From assembly GCA_964464375.1 (NCBI GenBank), contig CAYXFU010000013.1, forward strand, positions 1 to 64,000: 64,000 nt of DNA, written 5' to 3'. Source of the DNA: CAIOZA01 sp964464375 (lineage in GTDB: Bacteria > Bacteroidota > Ignavibacteria > Kapaibacteriales > UBA2268). The position numbers were made by a program, and so were the translations under genes. Shown piece after piece: positions 1 through 8,569 of the stretch. Below the pieces are notes generated by a model. It saw only the letters and a program-made list of their open reading frames with translations. It did not search any database and was not told where the DNA came from. Position 1 is the stretch's first letter, and every line of letters begins with the position of its first letter.

Positions 1-36
1 ACATCTATCTGGTTTTATTAATACTTATGCTCTTTT

Positions 37-105
37 TCAGAGGAGACTAATTAATCTTTTGCCGATTATTTTTTTCTCAGATAATAATTCGATCCTGGGA
101 ATCAT
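37..105 (-). pseudogene. Possible broken 5' end of a GyrI-like ligand-binding protein
   Basis: An ATG lies eight bases after the stop of the pentapeptide-repeat gene and opens a 22-codon frame that then hits TGA. Its residues include PRIELLSEKKIIGKRL, which resembles the usual first residues of GyrI-like/AraC-type effector-binding proteins of Bacteroidota (pattern PRIExLxEKKLIGKR). The rest of that domain would have to continue off the left edge, but all three frames contain stops in the remaining bases. It may be a decayed or frameshifted gene; chance similarity of a short peptide cannot be excluded. Confidence 0.3.
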
Positions 106-112
106 TTCAACT

Positions 113-718
113 TTACTTTTCAATTTCAATATCATATTTATCTAAAAGTCCGATTAATCCCAAAAGGGAAAATTTGGCTTTCTTGATTTTATTTATTTCA
201 GGGTCTAAAGAATAATTAAATGATGTACAAAAATCAGCCTTTTCAAGAATTGTATTTTCAAATGTAGCTCTTAGTAAATTACAGTTCCCAAAAACAGAAC
301 TGGATAAATCACAATTCGAAAAATCAACCTCTATCATTTGGCAGTTAGTGAATAATGTTTTTTTGATTTTTGTTTTAAAAAAAGAGGAATTATTCAGATT
401 GCAACCTTCAAAACTAAATGCTAAGCCGAACTCATTGCAGTTTTCAAATTCTAATCCAAGCATTTTACAATCTTTAAATTTCACATCTCTTAATGCTGTC
501 TTTGTCAATTTGCATAAACTCAAATTGCAAACCAAGAAATCACAATTTATAAATGAGAAGTCTGAAAAAATATAATTTGTGAAATCACAATTGGCAAATG
601 TGCAGTTTTCATACTCACCTTTCAATAATGGTTTTCTTATCAGATCGATATTGTCAAATTTGATTTCTTCAATATATACCTGTACATTATCATCATTATT
701 TAAATCGAACTGTCGCAT
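113..718 (-). CDS. Pentapeptide-repeat protein
   Basis: A 201-residue protein made almost entirely of pentapeptide repeats (pattern A/C-D/N-L/F-x-x), recognisable from about residue 36 to 165 in units such as CTFAN, CDFTN, CDFLV, VDFSN and ADFCT. Such repeats fold into a right-handed quadrilateral beta-helix. The C-terminal helix, with SLDPEINKIKKAKFSL and GLLDKYDIEIE, is typical of the Bacteroidota members related to Qnr/MfpA-type proteins, which mimic DNA and protect gyrase. No resistance role can be claimed here: many family members have unknown function. It follows the helicase gene by 26 bases on the same strand, so the two are probably cotranscribed. The large number of Cys residues in the repeats is unusual for a secreted protein and, with no signal peptide, suggests a cytoplasmic location. 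Confidence 0.85.
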   Translation of the reverse strand: MRQFDLNNDDNVQVYIEEIKFDNIDLIRKPLLKGEYENCTFANCDFTNYIFSDFSFINCDFLVCNLSLCKLTKTALRDVKFKDCKMLGLEFENCNEFGLAFSFEGCNLNNSSFFKTKIKKTLFTNCQMIEVDFSNCDLSSSVFGNCNLLRATFENTILEKADFCTSFNYSLDPEINKIKKAKFSLLGLIGLLDKYDIEIEK

Positions 719-744
719 TAATTTTCAATTCAATGTCTTTAAAA

Positions 745-2049
745 TTATCTACTATTTCGAGATTTACTAAATGAATATTTGGGTTTATTACCTTCTGAAG
801 GTTTAGGTCTTGAGTGACCAGAGTCCCTTTTACCTCTTTGCTGAACTGGCTCTTTTACAGGATAATGATCAATTAATGGAAATGGGTGATTATCAATAAT
901 TGGAATTTTTTTGGAAATCAATTTTTCAATATCTCGCAAATATGCCTTTTCATCTGCATCACAGAAAGAATAAGCTGTCCCCCTGGCTCCGGCTCTTCCT
1001 GTTCTTCCAATACGGTGAACGTATGTTTCAGCAATATTAGGTATCTCAAAATTAATTACAAATTCCATATCATCAACATCTATTCCACGTGCTGCAATAT
1101 CAGTAGCAACTAATACTCTTGTGGTTTGTTCCTTAAAGTTAGTTAATGCTCTTTGTCTGGCGTTTTGTGCTTTGTTGCCATGAATAGCTTCAGCTTTAAT
1201 CTCATGTTTCAACAGAATTTTCACTACTTTATCAGCTCCATGTTTAGTGCGTGTAAATACTAACGCTGTCTTGATTTTTTGATCCTTCAAAATTTCTATT
1301 AATAATGAATTTTTATTTCCCTTATCAACAAAGTAAACATATTGTTGAATAATATCAACAGTTGATGAAACCGGTGTTACTGAAACATGTTCTGGTTTAT
1401 GAAGAATGGTACCGGCAAGTTTAATGATTTCAGGTGGCATTGTTGCTGAAAAGAAAAGAGACTGTCTGATTTTGGGTAGCATTGTCAGCATCTTTTTTAC
1501 ATCATGGATAAATCCCATATCCAGCATGCGATCTGCTTCATCTAGGACAAATATTTCCACATCACGTAATGTGATAAATCCTTGATTTATTAAATCCAAT
1601 AAACGACCGGGAGTTGCAATCAGAATATCTACACCGGCTCTCAACGCCATTGTTTGAGGATTTTGATTCACTCCACCAAAAACAACTGTAGTTGTTAATC
1701 CTGTATATCTTCCATAAGCTTTAAAACTCTCCTCAATTTGAATGGCAAGTTCTCTTGTTGGAGTAACTATAAGACTTCTTATCTTTCTAGTTCTTCCATA
1801 AGGTTTATTTGCACTCAATATCTGTAATATAGGAACGGCAAATGCCGCTGTCTTTCCTGTTCCTGTTTGTGCACAGCCCAGGAGGTCTATCCCTTGTAAA
1901 ACTATTGGAATTGCTTGCTCTTGTATTGGTGTTGGTGTAGTATAACCTTCTTCTTGGATTGCTTTTAAAATAGGTTCAATAATGTTCAATGATTGGAATT
2001 GAATTTTAGATTTGAGTATTGAATTGTTTAATTCTATTTTCTTTGTCAA
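745..2049 (-). CDS. rhlE: DEAD-box ATP-dependent RNA helicase, RhlE type
   Basis: The 434 residues carry the full DEAD-box set in order: Q motif TPTPIQEQAIP (about 38-48), Walker A AQTGTGKT (60-67), PTRELA (97-102), TPGRLLD (146-152), DEAD (170-173), SAT (201-203), ATDIAARGIDVD and HRIGRTGRAG in the second RecA-like domain. These proteins unwind short RNA duplexes with ATP, in ribosome assembly and mRNA turnover. Length, the GYTTPTPIQ start and the short basic, Ser/Lys-rich tail fit the RhlE subgroup rather than DeaD, which has a long RNA-binding C-terminus. It heads a minus-strand unit with the pentapeptide-repeat gene. Confidence 0.92.
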   Translation of the reverse strand: MTKKIELNNSILKSKIQFQSLNIIEPILKAIQEEGYTTPTPIQEQAIPIVLQGIDLLGCAQTGTGKTAAFAVPILQILSANKPYGRTRKIRSLIVTPTRELAIQIEESFKAYGRYTGLTTTVVFGGVNQNPQTMALRAGVDILIATPGRLLDLINQGFITLRDVEIFVLDEADRMLDMGFIHDVKKMLTMLPKIRQSLFFSATMPPEIIKLAGTILHKPEHVSVTPVSSTVDIIQQYVYFVDKGNKNSLLIEILKDQKIKTALVFTRTKHGADKVVKILLKHEIKAEAIHGNKAQNARQRALTNFKEQTTRVLVATDIAARGIDVDDMEFVINFEIPNIAETYVHRIGRTGRAGARGTAYSFCDADEKAYLRDIEKLISKKIPIIDNHPFPLIDHYPVKEPVQQRGKRDSGHSRPKPSEGNKPKYSFSKSRNSR

Positions 2050-2192
2050 GTTTGTAACTCTTTGTATTTGTAATTTGATGACAACGTTTTGATGGTCGCA
2101 TTATTGGGAGATTTGTCTTTGAAGAATTTCCCTTATTCTTATTTATGGGTTAAATTCATAACAAAAAGAATGAGTATTTTGATCAAATATTG

Positions 2193-2200
2193 TAAATTTG
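2193..2200 (+). promoter_or_regulatory. Possible -7 element (TAnnTTTG) of the 2240 gene
   Basis: TAAATTTG matches the Bacteroidota -7 consensus TAnnTTTG and lies 39 bases before the start codon. No good TTTG -33 element sits at the expected 19-21 base spacing, so support is weak in AT-rich DNA. Confidence 0.3.
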
Positions 2201-2239
2201 CTAAAGAAGAAAAATTGATTATTAATTGTTTAGAACCTT

Positions 2240-3847
2240 ATGAAATTTTCAAATTGTAAATGTAATAACTATCAATTAGGAATAATTCTGATTTTCATTG
2301 CTTTCATTATTTATGCTTGCTTTTTCATATTTAAAACAAGTTTTGTAATTGAAGGTACAAGATATTACTGCTTATTTGATGATGCTATGGTCTCAATGCG
2401 TTATGCACATAATCTTGCTAATGGTTACGGTCCAGTATGGAATCCAGGTGAAAAGCCAATTGAAGGATACTCCAATCCTCTTTGGATGTCTATTATGGCT
2501 ATCGTTCACTTACTGCCTATAGAAAAAGCAAAAATTAGTCTAATTATTCAGATGGTATCAGTAATTACTCTATTGGTCAATTTAGTATTTGTTAAAAAAA
2601 TTGCACAAAAATTATCAAACAATAATCCAAAAGTAGTTCTGGCATCACTGTTTTTCTCAGCATTTTACCTCCCAATTAACACATGGGCAATGATAGGAAT
2701 GGAAACCGGTATTTTGATGATGCTATTTTCTGCAACAACTTGGTTAATAGTAAAAAATGATGAAAGGAATAACTTTAATAATTTGATATTAATATTTCCT
2801 GCTTTAGGTATCTTATTTAGAATGGATATAATCATATTATATTTTGCCCTCTTTGCATTTTTTGTTTTCTATAATAATGAAAATAGAAAAAAAATATTTT
2901 TTTCCGGCACTATAATTCTTATTATTGTTTTGCTCATTCAGTTTGGTTTTAGATTTTATTTTTATGATCAATGGTTACCAAATACTTATTACTTAAAAAT
3001 GACTGGTTATCCCATTTTGTTAAGGTTAACTCGTGGAATCTACTCAACTATTAAATTCATATATTTTTATAATCCGCTTCTATTTGTACTTCCAATCCTA
3101 TTAGTTGTCGTGAATCGTCATCGTGCATATATCTTAATTGCCTTATTGATGATTATTCAGCTTGCTTACAGTTCTTATGTCGGTGGAGATACTTGGGAAT
3201 GGCATGGTGGTAGTAACCGTTTTATCAGTATTATTATCCCTGGGTATTTTATTTTGTTGAGCATAGCCCTGTCAAAATTAATTCCTATCATTTATGGTTG
3301 GCTTTCTGATTATTATCCTAAAGCTAAGAAATATTACGATTATTGTTATCTTATTTTAATACTAATCTGTTTTCTCAATATAAATTCATTAAAAGGTCCA
3401 ATTTCTTTGTCAGAACTATTCTTGGTTGAAACACCAATTGGAGTTATTGATAATTATCACAATGTTAAATTCTCATTGGAATTGAAAAGAATTTTAAAGA
3501 ATGACGCTAAAGCAACAGTGACAACTGCAGGTGTATTACCATATTTTTTAGAATGTAATTTCATTGATATTTTAGGAAAAAATGATAAGTATATTTCACA
3601 TAAAGAAGCTTTTGTTTCTAGAGGTTTCAAGCGATTTATTGATTTTAAACCAGGACATTTGAAATGGGATTATAGTTATTCAATAAAAACGATGAAGCCA
3701 GATGCTATACTACAACAATGGGAGAATTTCGATGAGATTAGCGATTATCTCAAATTAAATTATGTAAAAACGAGATTAAAGAATCTGGATTTTGATATTT
3801 TTCTACTAAAAGCTTCAGACAAAATCAATTGGAATAATATCAGGTAA
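2240..3847 (+). CDS. Polytopic membrane protein, GT-C glycosyltransferase-like
   Basis: A 535-residue protein with a single N-terminal helix (about 13-31), then many hydrophobic helices up to residue 385 and a soluble tail of about 150 residues. After the first helix it has LFDDAMVSMRYAHNLANGYG followed by GEKPIEGYSNPLW. This DDA...R-A-N-L...G-G...W-N-G...EGY-N-LW block is the first extracytoplasmic loop signature of lipid-linked-sugar transferases of the GT-C fold, related to the mycobacterial AftB-type proteins; the acidic pair at 47-48 is the likely catalytic or metal site. A later GGDTWEWHGGSNRF loop is also typical. Donor and acceptor cannot be told from sequence. It stands alone, convergent with the GldM-like gene three bases downstream. 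Confidence 0.7.
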   Translation: MKFSNCKCNNYQLGIILIFIAFIIYACFFIFKTSFVIEGTRYYCLFDDAMVSMRYAHNLANGYGPVWNPGEKPIEGYSNPLWMSIMAIVHLLPIEKAKISLIIQMVSVITLLVNLVFVKKIAQKLSNNNPKVVLASLFFSAFYLPINTWAMIGMETGILMMLFSATTWLIVKNDERNNFNNLILIFPALGILFRMDIIILYFALFAFFVFYNNENRKKIFFSGTIILIIVLLIQFGFRFYFYDQWLPNTYYLKMTGYPILLRLTRGIYSTIKFIYFYNPLLFVLPILLVVVNRHRAYILIALLMIIQLAYSSYVGGDTWEWHGGSNRFISIIIPGYFILLSIALSKLIPIIYGWLSDYYPKAKKYYDYCYLILILICFLNINSLKGPISLSELFLVETPIGVIDNYHNVKFSLELKRILKNDAKATVTTAGVLPYFLECNFIDILGKNDKYISHKEAFVSRGFKRFIDFKPGHLKWDYSYSIKTMKPDAILQQWENFDEISDYLKLNYVKTRLKNLDFDIFLLKASDKINWNNIR

Positions 3848-3849
3848 AA

Positions 3850-4476
3850 TTATTCCCTCCATACCTTTGGCAGCGATTTCCTGCCTCGTTTGTCAATTGC
3901 AGTTATCTTAAAATGGAATGGTTTATTAGGATCAGCAGGTGTAAATTTGAAGTACTGAGTTACTACAGGAAAAGATTTTTCCTGCTTTTCAGAAATCTGA
4001 CCTCTTAAATCCCTATATTGTGCATTACCTTCCACTATAAATTTATCAACTTCATTTCTGGATTTATTGTTTACTCCAAATGATCGTGTAATTACTTCAA
4101 CTTCATTAGATCCTTTTTGTTGAACATCAACAATATATGGTTCGGAATAGGGTAGAATCCTTATTTGATATTTTGTTCCAAATAATTCTCCATCAATATA
4201 TCTTTCAAGATACAATACCTTATCCACATCAATATCATCAGGTGTAAATCTGATTTTTTCCCCTCTTTGACTTTGAGCTTTGACATTCTTACCATCGGTT
4301 ATAATTACTTTTATTTCCTTGCCGATTAGTGGAAGTTTCGGATCGATTGTATAAGTTATATCTGGATACATAAATTTATCAAATTCAGGTTGCTCCATTT
4401 CAACTGGAGTAACTGTAAAATCACAAAACATGTCTTGCTTGTCATATCTTCTATATACACTAGCTACTACTTTCAT
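3850..4476 (-). CDS. C-terminal half of a GldM-like protein (separate frame)
   Basis: A 208-residue, beta-rich frame with no signal peptide or membrane segment, starting at an ATG one base after the TAA of the preceding frame (TAA-G-ATG). It reads as the continuation of the upstream protein: in this frame, 14 extra codons are open upstream of the ATG and encode a plausible GITPSFGKMKVVASVYRRYD stretch. Joined to 4478-5365 the product would be about 504 residues, close to GldM (about 510). No clear ribosome-binding site precedes the ATG. Either the gene carries a frameshift (true or sequencing), or two coupled proteins are made. No named domain is recognised in this half alone. Confidence 0.6.
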   Translation of the reverse strand: MKVVASVYRRYDKQDMFCDFTVTPVEMEQPEFDKFMYPDITYTIDPKLPLIGKEIKVIITDGKNVKAQSQRGEKIRFTPDDIDVDKVLYLERYIDGELFGTKYQIRILPYSEPYIVDVQQKGSNEVEVITRSFGVNNKSRNEVDKFIVEGNAQYRDLRGQISEKQEKSFPVVTQYFKFTPADPNKPFHFKITAIDKRGRKSLPKVWRE

Positions 4477-4477
4477 C

Positions 4478-5365
4478 TTACCAAATGAAGGTGTTATACC
4501 TCTCTCTACTATTTGTTAGTTCATATATTTCTGCTTTACCACCATTATCCGATGGAGTGCATTGTACGGATAGAATTTTATATTTTGAAGGTAGATCTTT
4601 AAGAAGATTAATATTAGAAACATCAATATAATTTATCCACCTCTGAGATGCTATCATTTTTACTTCCGTTTGTGTAGGAAACATTGTGATATTACCAGTA
4701 GTGGGTTGGGCAAACTGACTTTGGAACTGATAGGATGAAAAGGCACTTGTATCAATGATTGATGGTCTTTGATAGTTCTGAATAAATATTGGGTTACCAC
4801 CCTGATCATTAGCATACATAACAAAAAGGCTGAACTGAGTTGTGAATTTAACAATTTTTCCTTCATCCTTCTTTTCGATCTGGGAATTTACATTTGGGTC
4901 TGGTTTTTTGGTTTTAGCAGTTGCAATTACTTTTACCAAATAAATTTTACTAAACTGATCGTGAGTAGGTGGAGTCCAGTAAAAGAAAGCAGCTTGCTTG
5001 TCTCGATGTTCTTCTATTCTAAAGAATTTAGTTGTTGGTTTGCTTTCGGAATTAAGTGTTAAAGAATTTTTTAAAGTTTGATCTTCTACGATGAAATCAA
5101 ATTTAACATCCTCCACATCCCCTGAATAAAAAATAGTATTAACTGAATCAAGAGAAATAATTTTTGTACCAGATGAATCAAAGATAGCACGACAAGTTAA
5201 AGTTGTTTTATCCGGTAAAAGCACAAATTCAGGCTGGAATACTTTGATTCCTGTTCCTTTGCCTGTTCTGAATACTTCTGATCCATCAGGCAATAGAAAA
5301 ATCAATGCCGCCAGATAGAGAATGAAATAAATCTCTATTGTTCTTCTTCTGGGAGTCTTAGTCAT
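4478..5365 (-). CDS. GldM-like T9SS/gliding motor protein, N-terminal part
   Basis: The 295 residues begin with a basic stretch and one membrane helix (about 11-26, IYFILYLAALIFLLP), followed by a long periplasmic beta-rich region. This single N-terminal helix plus large periplasmic body is the architecture of GldM/PorM, the T9SS motor subunit whose helix sits inside the GldL pentamer. The gene overlaps the end of the GldL-like gene by eight bases, the order seen in gldL-gldM operons. Direct sequence similarity to GldM is low, so the call rests on architecture, neighbour and the T9SS cargo elsewhere in the window. The frame ends abruptly with ERYNTFIW, probably past a frameshift (see 4499-4507). 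Confidence 0.55.
   Translation of the reverse strand: MTKTPRRRTIEIYFILYLAALIFLLPDGSEVFRTGKGTGIKVFQPEFVLLPDKTTLTCRAIFDSSGTKIISLDSVNTIFYSGDVEDVKFDFIVEDQTLKNSLTLNSESKPTTKFFRIEEHRDKQAAFFYWTPPTHDQFSKIYLVKVIATAKTKKPDPNVNSQIEKKDEGKIVKFTTQFSLFVMYANDQGGNPIFIQNYQRPSIIDTSAFSSYQFQSQFAQPTTGNITMFPTQTEVKMIASQRWINYIDVSNINLLKDLPSKYKILSVQCTPSDNGGKAEIYELTNSRERYNTFIW
4499..4507 (-). other. Suspected frameshift site in the GldM-like gene
   Basis: On the minus strand the two frames could be joined within an AGAGAGAGG dinucleotide run. Skipping one base here passes from ...NSRE in the first frame to GITPSFGKMKVV in the second. The receiving frame is open only from 4515 down (stop at 4516-4518) and the first frame stops at 4478-4480, so any shift must occur between these points. 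Confidence 0.5.
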
Positions 5366-6158
5366 TCTTTAAATAAATTTTGTCAACTAATATTCTTTCA
5401 ACTTCTTTCCTAACTGCAATTTCAATTTCTTCACGTTTTAGTGCTTCAGCAGCAATGTTCAAATGATTTACACTTTTTATAAATTCGTCTAGAGCTTCAT
5501 TTGTCTTTTGCATAGTTTCCAATAGTGCAGGATTGGGTGACACTGCTAGAATATTTGTACGTGCCACTTCGTTAACTGCCGAAATGAGTTGTTGTTGATT
5601 TTCAACAAAAATACTTATTGAATCGCTCATCTTTTCGAGATTTACAACTACTGATGCAAAATCAGTTGCTATTTCTCCAACTTCAATTATTAGATCTGTA
5701 ACAGAATTGGACTCATCAGATTGATCCTGGATTTTTTTTGGTACTTCTTCTGGTGGAGTAAATAGCATGACAAGGAAAATAAAAACCAACATCAATGCCT
5801 CGAAAATAACACCAGCTATCACAATGCTATCATTAAAATTTTCGGAAAATCTTCTAACACCAATGAGCACCAGTAGGATTGCTGCTCCCAAATAAACAAA
5901 TGAATTAATTGTTGAAAAATAGAATCGATTAACTATTTCTTCCATCCATAGAGCTGATCCACTAAAAAATCCAAGAGGATGAACAACAGTAACTTCTTGC
6001 TTGACATATTTGAAAATTTCACGCTCTTGCGTGCAGATTCTCCAGCAGAGAAGTAAGGTTGATAGGGTAGAAAGTTGCTTCTCAAATCTGAGTTCATTGT
6101 AAACATCAGTCAGAAGACTTCTACCTTCGAGTGATGATAGTGTTTCGATTTGTTTCAT
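5358..6158 (-). CDS. GldL-like two-helix inner-membrane protein (T9SS motor candidate)
   Basis: A 266-residue protein with a cytoplasmic N-terminal region (about 1-78), two adjacent membrane helices (about 84-101 and 111-133) and a long helical C-terminal domain. The second helix reads GVIFEALMLVFIFLV and ends in FTPPEE. GldL/PorL has the same pair of helices, with an essential membrane-embedded Glu in a G..TEA motif in helix 2 and a following acidic/Pro stretch; Glu120 here is in the equivalent place. GldL forms the proton-driven pentamer that powers GldM rotation. The N-terminal extension before the helices is longer than in GldL, and overall similarity is low. It overlaps the GldM-like gene by eight bases and lies 18 bases after the LptF/G permease gene. 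Confidence 0.6.
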   Translation of the reverse strand: MKQIETLSSLEGRSLLTDVYNELRFEKQLSTLSTLLLCWRICTQEREIFKYVKQEVTVVHPLGFFSGSALWMEEIVNRFYFSTINSFVYLGAAILLVLIGVRRFSENFNDSIVIAGVIFEALMLVFIFLVMLFTPPEEVPKKIQDQSDESNSVTDLIIEVGEIATDFASVVVNLEKMSDSISIFVENQQQLISAVNEVARTNILAVSPNPALLETMQKTNEALDEFIKSVNHLNIAAEALKREEIEIAVRKEVERILVDKIYLKND

Positions 6159-6176
6159 ATAATCTTCACTTAATTA

Positions 6177-7262
6177 TTAAGTTCTTGTTTTAAATAATAC
6201 AACCATAGCTCCCAGGAAAAAAATGATATTTGCCATCCATCCTGTAAAAATTGGATCAAGATTTGAATAAAATCCAATTGTTTGACCAACTTTAGTAAAT
6301 ATTATATACAAAAATGATACCACTAATGCAGCACCGATTTGAATTGCTATGCCACCCTTCTTTCTAACCGAGGCAAAAGGAACTCCAAATAGCACAACAA
6401 TGAGGTTTGAGAAGGGGAAAGCATAATCTCCATAATATTCTATTAGTTGTTGTCTGACATCCTTACCACCATGTTTAACAAGGGCAATGTAACTCTTATG
6501 TTGATCGTAGTTCATTTCGGCAGATGATTTTTTTAACTCAACGAGCTGAGAATGTGTAATTCCTATCTTTACTTCACAGGAATCGAATGTTTTTATCATT
6601 GTCCCAAGAGGACTATAGATTCTCTCGAGTCCCTGTACAGCCATCCATCTTTTATTCTTGTCATCCCATTTTAATTTGTTTGCTTCAAGCCTTCGTAACA
6701 ACCTGGGCTTTTTTTCATTATCATAGGTTTCAACAGCTATAGCATTCCCAAATTTTGAATCTGAATCATAATAGTGCATTGTAACATTAGTTAATGGTGT
6801 ATCACGGAAATAAATATTAAAAATCTGCCCTGAACCCATTCCTTTTTTTAGGTATTTCTGTTCAATTCCGATCTTGATTGTTACTGCTTTGGGAACTAAC
6901 CATCCATTAAAATACAGATGACCTAAACTAATTAGTACTGCAACAAATACAAAAGGAAGCATGATCCTGTATAAACTAATGCCACCTGATTTCATTGCAG
7001 TGATTTCGTTATTTGTTGAGAATTTTCCAACAGTAAATAGTGTGGATAAAAGAACGGCAACTGGAGTCATCAATTTAATGATTTCAGGGAAAAAGTATAA
7101 ATAATATCTGGCAATGATCCAAAAACCTGTATTCTGATCAAGAAAATCATCAAGATTCTCCATCAGGTTTACAATCATAAAAATCAAGCACAAGGCTACA
7201 ATAGCAAATATGAAGGTATTAATAAAGCTTTTTATTAGATAAATATTTACAATCTTTATCAT
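6177..7262 (-). CDS. LptF/LptG-family lipopolysaccharide export permease
   Basis: The 361 residues have the YjgP/YjgQ layout: helix 1 after IVNIYLIKSFINTF, helices 2 and 3 near 50-115 with LMTPVAVLLSTLFTVGKFS and the conserved NNEITAMKSGGIS coupling segment that contacts the LptB ATPase, a central periplasmic beta-jellyroll (about 125-265), and three C-terminal helices. The protein would form half of the LptB2FG transporter, which extracts LPS from the inner membrane. F and G paralogues cannot be separated with certainty from sequence alone, so no symbol is given. Its ATG directly follows the purB stop codon, implying coupled translation. Confidence 0.88.
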   Translation of the reverse strand: MIKIVNIYLIKSFINTFIFAIVALCLIFMIVNLMENLDDFLDQNTGFWIIARYYLYFFPEIIKLMTPVAVLLSTLFTVGKFSTNNEITAMKSGGISLYRIMLPFVFVAVLISLGHLYFNGWLVPKAVTIKIGIEQKYLKKGMGSGQIFNIYFRDTPLTNVTMHYYDSDSKFGNAIAVETYDNEKKPRLLRRLEANKLKWDDKNKRWMAVQGLERIYSPLGTMIKTFDSCEVKIGITHSQLVELKKSSAEMNYDQHKSYIALVKHGGKDVRQQLIEYYGDYAFPFSNLIVVLFGVPFASVRKKGGIAIQIGAALVVSFLYIIFTKVGQTIGFYSNLDPIFTGWMANIIFFLGAMVVLFKTRT

Positions 7263-8558
7263 CTAAACAATTCCACACCTGTTGAAAATATAATCCACAC
7301 TTTTGAAAATCTCATCATAAGTGAATAACTTTTCTATATCATCTTGTGTAAAATACTTCATTAATTCTTCATTCTCTAGCAAAGTAACCATAAAAGGAAT
7401 TTTAGTTTCAAAAGTTCTCATTGCAGATTTCTGAACAAGAATATAGGCTTCCTGTCTTTTGAGACCTTTCCTAGCAAGAGCCAAAAGTATCTTTTGAGAA
7501 TAAATCAAACCATTTGTCATATTTAGATTTCTCTGCATATTTTCAGGATATACAATTAATTTATCTACAAGATTGATTGTGCGATTTAAGATATAATCTA
7601 ATGTTACTGTAGAATCAGGGAAAATAATCCGTTCTACACTTGAATGAGAAATATCTCTCTCATGCCACAAAGCATTATTTTCAAATGCAGCAATCACATT
7701 AGACCTGAGTAATCTTGCTTGACCGCAAATATTTTCTGATGATATTGGATTACGCTTATGTGGCATAGCTGAACTTCCCTTTTGTCCAGGGGAGAAATAT
7801 TCTTCTGCTTCACCGACTTCAGTTCTTTGCAGATGCCTAATCTCTAATGCAATTTTTTCAAGCATAGAACCAACTAGAGCTAATGTCGAGATAAAATTAG
7901 CATGAATATCCCTTTGAACGACTTGAGTTGATATCGAAGCAGGTGTCAATGATAATTTTTCACAAACATATTCTTCTACTTTTGGTGAAATATGTTCAAA
8001 TGTACCAACAGCACCGCTAATATTGCCCTGAGAAGCTTCAACAGTGGCACGATTCAATCTCTCGATATTACGCTTACATTCTTCTGACCAAAGAGCGAAT
8101 TTTAGACCGAAAGTCATAGGTTCAGCATGTATTCCATGAGAACGCCCTATACATACTGTATATTTAAATTCTAAGGCTCTTTTCATTAATATCTTATGCA
8201 ACTTCTCAAGCTGTGAGACCAATAATTCACCAGCTTGTTTAATCTGTACAGCAAAACAAGTGTCAAGAACATCACTAGAAGTTAAACCCAAGTGAACATA
8301 ACGAGAATCATCTCCAATACTTTCTTCGAGATTTGTTAGAAATGCTATCACATCATGCTTTGTTATCTCTTCAATTTCTAAGATTTTATCAACATTAATC
8401 TTAGCATTTTCTTTAATATTCTTTAAAGCTGATGGTGGTATTTCACCGAGTTGAGACAATGCTTCACATGCTAATATTTCAATTTCAAGCCAGATTTTGT
8501 ATTTGTTTTCATCCAACCATATATTTGCCATTTCTGGTCTGGTGTATCTAGGTATCAT
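7263..8558 (-). CDS. purB: Adenylosuccinate lyase
   Basis: A 431-residue fumarase/aspartase-superfamily enzyme acting twice in purine synthesis: cleavage of SAICAR to AICAR and of adenylosuccinate to AMP, each releasing fumarate. The superfamily signature GSSAMPHKRNP starts at residue 261 (catalytic Ser 262/263), and the GRSHGIHAEP segment around 138-147 supplies the catalytic His. TSSDVLDT (93-100) is the other conserved active-site block. Length and start (MIPRYTRPEM) are standard for the short bacterial form. It sits between tsaB and the LptF/G permease in a tightly spaced operon (11 bases after tsaB). Confidence 0.97.
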   Translation of the reverse strand: MIPRYTRPEMANIWLDENKYKIWLEIEILACEALSQLGEIPPSALKNIKENAKINVDKILEIEEITKHDVIAFLTNLEESIGDDSRYVHLGLTSSDVLDTCFAVQIKQAGELLVSQLEKLHKILMKRALEFKYTVCIGRSHGIHAEPMTFGLKFALWSEECKRNIERLNRATVEASQGNISGAVGTFEHISPKVEEYVCEKLSLTPASISTQVVQRDIHANFISTLALVGSMLEKIALEIRHLQRTEVGEAEEYFSPGQKGSSAMPHKRNPISSENICGQARLLRSNVIAAFENNALWHERDISHSSVERIIFPDSTVTLDYILNRTINLVDKLIVYPENMQRNLNMTNGLIYSQKILLALARKGLKRQEAYILVQKSAMRTFETKIPFMVTLLENEELMKYFTQDDIEKLFTYDEIFKSVDYIFNRCGIV

Positions 8559-8569
8559 TATTTCTCCAT

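Noticed and set aside
4478..4518. Programmed frameshift with slippery heptamer in the GldM-like gene
   Set aside because: No X-XXY-YYZ heptamer or downstream pseudoknot is evident; only a GA run is there, so an error or mutation is the simpler reading.
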